Assembly: GCF_021531655.1 (NCBI RefSeq)
Contig: NZ_JADYUF010000042.1
Location: 1-31,854 of the forward strand
From: Leyella stercorea
GTDB taxonomy: Bacteria > Bacteroidota > Bacteroidia > Bacteroidales > Bacteroidaceae
Length of the DNA stretch: 31,854 nt
Direction: 5' to 3'
Numbering within the stretch: position 1 is the stretch's first letter; each line of letters begins with the position of its first letter. Under the pieces are notes generated by a model. It made no database searches, was not told the origin of the DNA, and was given only the letters and a program-made list of their open reading frames with translations. This document shows positions 31,486 through 31,854 of this stretch, in pieces. A program made the translations under genes and the position numbers.

Positions 31486-31761
31486 ATGAATATGGAATCA
31501 AACGAGAAACCCATTATCAACCGCATCAAAGTGGTCCTGGTGGAACAGAGAAGGACAAACAAATGGCTGGCAGACACTCTTGGAAAAGACTGCACTACAG
31601 TTTCAAAATGGTGTACCAATACGGCACAGCCCGGATTGGAAACATTGGTAAAGATTGCAGAATGCCTGGATGTTGATGCCAGAGAATTGATTGTTCCAAC
31701 AAAAAAAAGAAGTTTGGATTGCAGATATGCCAGAACATATGATTCACTTAAATGGCGATAA
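31486..31761 (+). CDS. Small XRE-family helix-turn-helix regulator
   Basis: A 91-aa protein consisting almost entirely of a Cro/CI-type helix-turn-helix: NRIKVVLVEQRRTNKWLADTLGKDCTTVSKWCTNTAQPGLETLVKIAECLDVDARELI, with the recognition helix around TTVSKWCTN. Such small regulators often precede restriction-modification or toxin genes, but the window ends 93 bases later. The start could also be the second ATG, two codons in. It is on the plus strand, opposite to the transfer operon, and outside its truncated end. A long frame on the opposite strand (31413-31811) is its shadow. Confidence 0.85.
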   Translation: MNMESNEKPIINRIKVVLVEQRRTNKWLADTLGKDCTTVSKWCTNTAQPGLETLVKIAECLDVDARELIVPTKKRSLDCRYARTYDSLKWR

Positions 31762-31854
31762 ATTTTTAGGTCCAAGATAAACCTAAAATCCGCAACTATC
31801 ATCCAATACACGATTAAGGGTAGATTTATGAGTCGTTAGTAGCAGCTTTCAGTA

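Overview
The window looks like accessory DNA from a human-gut Bacteroidales genome (Bacteroides, Phocaeicola or Parabacteroides). The reasons are a tetQ-rteA pair, a Bacteroidetes-type conjugation operon (TraJ, TraK, TraM, TraN, TraO and a MobC-like coupling protein), an UpxY capsule antiterminator, and promoters of the Bacteroides form (TTTG, about 20 bp, TAnnTTTG). Nearly every real gene lies on the minus strand, so the window reads functionally from right to left. Only the two transposases and the rightmost small regulator are on the plus strand.

Right part (about 30.87 to 14.2 kb): a conjugative transfer operon. It runs from a VirB4-type ATPase that has lost everything up to its Walker A motif, through an 846-aa secreted protein, two small secreted proteins (VirB5-like and DUF5045-like), two phage-antirepressor-like proteins, TraJ, a small unknown protein, TraK, a TraL-like protein, TraM, TraN, TraO, two lipoproteins (one fimbrillin-like), and the coupling protein, to a secreted lysozyme. 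No relaxase is present. The operon contains two families of structured intergenic repeats. To its right is about 0.6 kb without a convincing gene, then a small XRE-type regulator.

Middle part (14.2 to 10.6 kb): a tyrosine recombinase, a 207-bp invertible promoter segment, upxY, a truncated WecA-type sugar-phosphate transferase and a GNAT acetyltransferase. This is the head of a phase-variable glycan-synthesis operon. In this read the promoter is in the ON orientation, pointing to upxY and everything to its left.

Left part (10.6 to 1): the glycan genes have been replaced by a resistance island. It carries a Mef(En2)-type macrolide efflux pump, a Cfr/RlmN-like radical-SAM rRNA methyltransferase (apparently frameshifted near its N terminus), a RlmA-type 23S rRNA guanine methyltransferase behind an 8-aa macrolide-arrest (MRL) leader peptide, an IS110-family element with a probable bridge-RNA region, a 3'-truncated MurA-like gene, an IS1380-family element, and tetQ with its 3-codon leader. 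The mef to MurA-like module is AT-rich and uses Shine-Dalgarno sequences and Firmicute-like promoters, so it was probably imported from a Firmicute. The island is bracketed by 206-bp direct repeats (about 96% identical) of a GNAT gene. One copy is fused in frame to the N terminus of RteA and the other abuts the truncated WecA-like gene at the same point.

Functionally, the island sits downstream of a recombinase-switchable capsule promoter inside a conjugative-element context. It also keeps local drug-responsive leaders in front of tetQ and the RlmA-like gene, with a possible third before the Cfr-like gene. That is two layers of control on resistance: DNA inversion outside, translational attenuation inside.
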